Below are positions 59,519-60,525 of a DNA stretch of 60,525 nucleotides, piece by piece. The stretch's first letter is position 1. Every line of letters starts with the position of its first letter. Position numbers and translations under genes: made by a program. The DNA is taken from contig JBOGVU010000009.1 of the NCBI GenBank assembly GCA_050692915.1, forward strand, positions 1-60,525. The letters run 5' to 3'. The stretch comes from CALAEC01 sp050692915 (lineage in GTDB: Bacteria > Actinomycetota > UBA4738 > CALAEC01). Below the pieces are notes generated by a model. The model was not told the origin of the DNA. It was given only the letters and a program-made list of their open reading frames with translations, and searched no databases.

Positions 59519-59925
59519 TGGCCGTAACGACCGAGCCTCGTCCCACGGCCGATGCCGATCAGCGCCCCAGGACCGGGTTCGAGCTCTGGGCGTGGCTGTT
59601 CATGCGTCTGTCGGGGATCCTGCTGCTGTTCCTGGCTGTCGGCCACGTCCTCATCATGCACGTGTTCGACGAGGGGGTGGCCCGGGTCGACTTCGACTTC
59701 GTGGTGGATCGGTGGTCGAGCCCCTTCTGGCGGACGTGGGACTGGATGCTCCTGGCGCTGGCCCTGCTCCACGGCGTGAACGGGACCCGGGTGATCGTGC
59801 AGGACTACGTCCGCCGTCCGGGAGGGCGGCTCGCCTGGAACTGGACGTTCGCCATCGTGGGGTTCTCGCTGTTCGTGCTCGGCACCGTGATCGTGTTCAC
59901 CTTCGATCCCGCCCAGTTCCGCTGA
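59518..59925 (+). CDS. sdhD: Succinate dehydrogenase hydrophobic membrane anchor subunit
   Basis: 135 residues. Three helices: LFMRLSGILLLFLAVGHVLI with a heme-type His, WDWMLLALALLHGVNGTRVI (H-G-x-N-G-x-R as in SdhD) and TFAIVGFSLFVLGTVIVFTF. Start ATG overlaps the sdhC stop. Confidence 0.93.
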   Translation: MAVTTEPRPTADADQRPRTGFELWAWLFMRLSGILLLFLAVGHVLIMHVFDEGVARVDFDFVVDRWSSPFWRTWDWMLLALALLHGVNGTRVIVQDYVRRPGGRLAWNWTFAIVGFSLFVLGTVIVFTFDPAQFR

Positions 59926-59929
59926 ACGG

Positions 59930-60525
59930 ATGACCACGACCCACGTGTACGACGCGGTCATCGTCGGCGCGGGCGGCGCGGGGCTCCGGGCCGCCCTGGA
60001 GGCCTCGGGCGAGGTGACCACCGCGGTCATCTCCAAGCTGTACCCGACCCGCTCCCACACCGGCACCGCCCAGGGAGGGATGTGCGCCGCGCTCGGGAAC
60101 GTCGAGGAGGACTCCCCGGAGTGGCACACCTTCGACACCGTGAAGGGAGGCGACTACCTGGTCGACCAGCCCGCGGCCGAGATCATGTGCCGGGAGGCGA
60201 TCGACCGGGTCGTGGAGCTCGAGCACTGGGGGTTCCCGTTCAACCGGACGCCGGAGGGGAAGATCGACCAGCGCCGGTTCGGAGGGCACACCCGAAACCA
60301 CGGCGAGGCCGCCGTGCGCCGGGCCTGCTACGCCGCCGACCGCACGGGCCACATGATCCTCCAGACCCTGTACCAGCAGTGCATCAAGCGGGACGTCCGC
60401 TTCTTCAACGAGTTCTACGTGATCGATCTGCTCATGGTGGATGGACGTACCGCCGGGGTTGTGGCCTACGAGCTGGCCACGAGCGAGATCCACGTGTTCC
60501 GAGCCAAGTCCGTGCTCTTCGCCAC
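59930..60525 (+). CDS. sdhA: Succinate dehydrogenase flavoprotein subunit (partial, runs off the window)
   Basis: First 198 codons of the flavoprotein. YDAVIVGAGGAGLRAALEAS (FAD Rossmann), LYPTRSHTGTAQGGMCAALG with the covalent FAD-binding His, and FGGHTRNHGEAAVRRACYAA (substrate/FAD residues). ATG is 4 nt after the sdhD stop. Oxidises succinate to fumarate. The iron-sulfur subunit is expected just beyond the window. Confidence 0.96.
   Translation, partial: MTTTHVYDAVIVGAGGAGLRAALEASGEVTTAVISKLYPTRSHTGTAQGGMCAALGNVEEDSPEWHTFDTVKGGDYLVDQPAAEIMCREAIDRVVELEHWGFPFNRTPEGKIDQRRFGGHTRNHGEAAVRRACYAADRTGHMILQTLYQQCIKRDVRFFNEFYVIDLLMVDGRTAGVVAYELATSEIHVFRAKSVLFA

Noticed and set aside
56722..59925. 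Long plus-strand frames opposite the sulfatase and Ca-binding repeat genes
   Set aside because: They are mirror images of the GC-rich repeat coding sequence (Val/Pro/Ser-rich, no domain). The minus strand carries signal peptides, GGxGxD repeats and overlapping starts.

Overview
The window is GC-rich, gene-dense chromosomal DNA from a bacterium that looks like a member of the Actinomycetota. The supporting signs are a fused biotin carboxylase/BCCP subunit, an F420:NADPH oxidoreductase, an ethylmalonyl-CoA mutase, very frequent GTG starts with GTGA/ATGA overlaps, and many operon-first genes with a TANNNT hexamer 7-10 nt before the start codon and no Shine-Dalgarno sequence (leaderless-type promoters). 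There are no rRNA, tRNA, CRISPR, phage or IS genes that I can support. No gene-free gap exceeds about 200 nt.

Layout. 1-7.5 kb: a CoA transferase, an orphan cupin, a glycosyltransferase, a PLP enzyme, an AhpD-like peroxidase gene whose second CxxC cysteine codon is an in-frame TGA (probable selenoprotein), a secreted hypothetical protein, an amidohydrolase and 3-hydroxybutyryl-CoA dehydrogenase. 7.6-11 kb: a large GAF/GGDEF/HD-GYP c-di-GMP protein and a Phd/RelE-type toxin-antitoxin pair. 11-20 kb: ethylmalonyl-CoA mutase, an M23 peptidase, acyl-CoA dehydrogenase, a giant cyclase-AAA-TPR regulator and a membrane channel-like protein. 20.3-24 kb: an operon of two thiolase-like proteins lacking the thiolase catalytic residues, two DUF35 (Zn ribbon/OB-fold) proteins and a VOC protein, resembling Ltp2/DUF35 retro-aldolase systems.

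24-43.4 kb: a surface-polysaccharide locus. It opens with three gene remnants (GNAT, PH-SHOCT, methyltransferase). Then come an operon for sugar-nucleotide dehydrogenase, GT2, epimerase and a membrane protein; alternating-strand membrane glycosyltransferase-like proteins; a GT2-methyltransferase fusion; a YfhO-family protein; and two very large multi-domain glycosyltransferases, one with methyltransferase, two GT2 and a GT4 module in 1387 residues. 43.4-48.3 kb: BirA divergent from the biotin carboxylase/BCCP subunit, then UDP-glucose dehydrogenase and a UDP-glucuronate decarboxylase-like enzyme, which probably supply UDP-GlcA and UDP-xylose to the glycan locus. 48.2-54 kb: VapBC, a DCC protein, a proline iminopeptidase-like hydrolase, an F420 oxidoreductase, a phosphodiesterase and a methylmalonyl-CoA mutase large subunit. 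54-59 kb: an operon of a secreted Ca-binding repeat protein and two exported sulfatases. 59.1 kb to the end: sdhC-sdhD-sdhA (sdhA cut by the window edge).

Taken together, the central metabolism genes point to acyl-CoA, propionate and C4/C5-CoA assimilation (ethylmalonyl-CoA mutase, methylmalonyl-CoA mutase, acetyl/propionyl-CoA carboxylase subunit, 3-hydroxybutyryl-CoA dehydrogenase, succinate dehydrogenase). The accessory part makes and modifies a surface glycan. The most notable single observation is the TGA in the AhpD-like gene at 4125-4127: it sits exactly at the redox cysteine and is followed by a bacterial SECIS-like hairpin.
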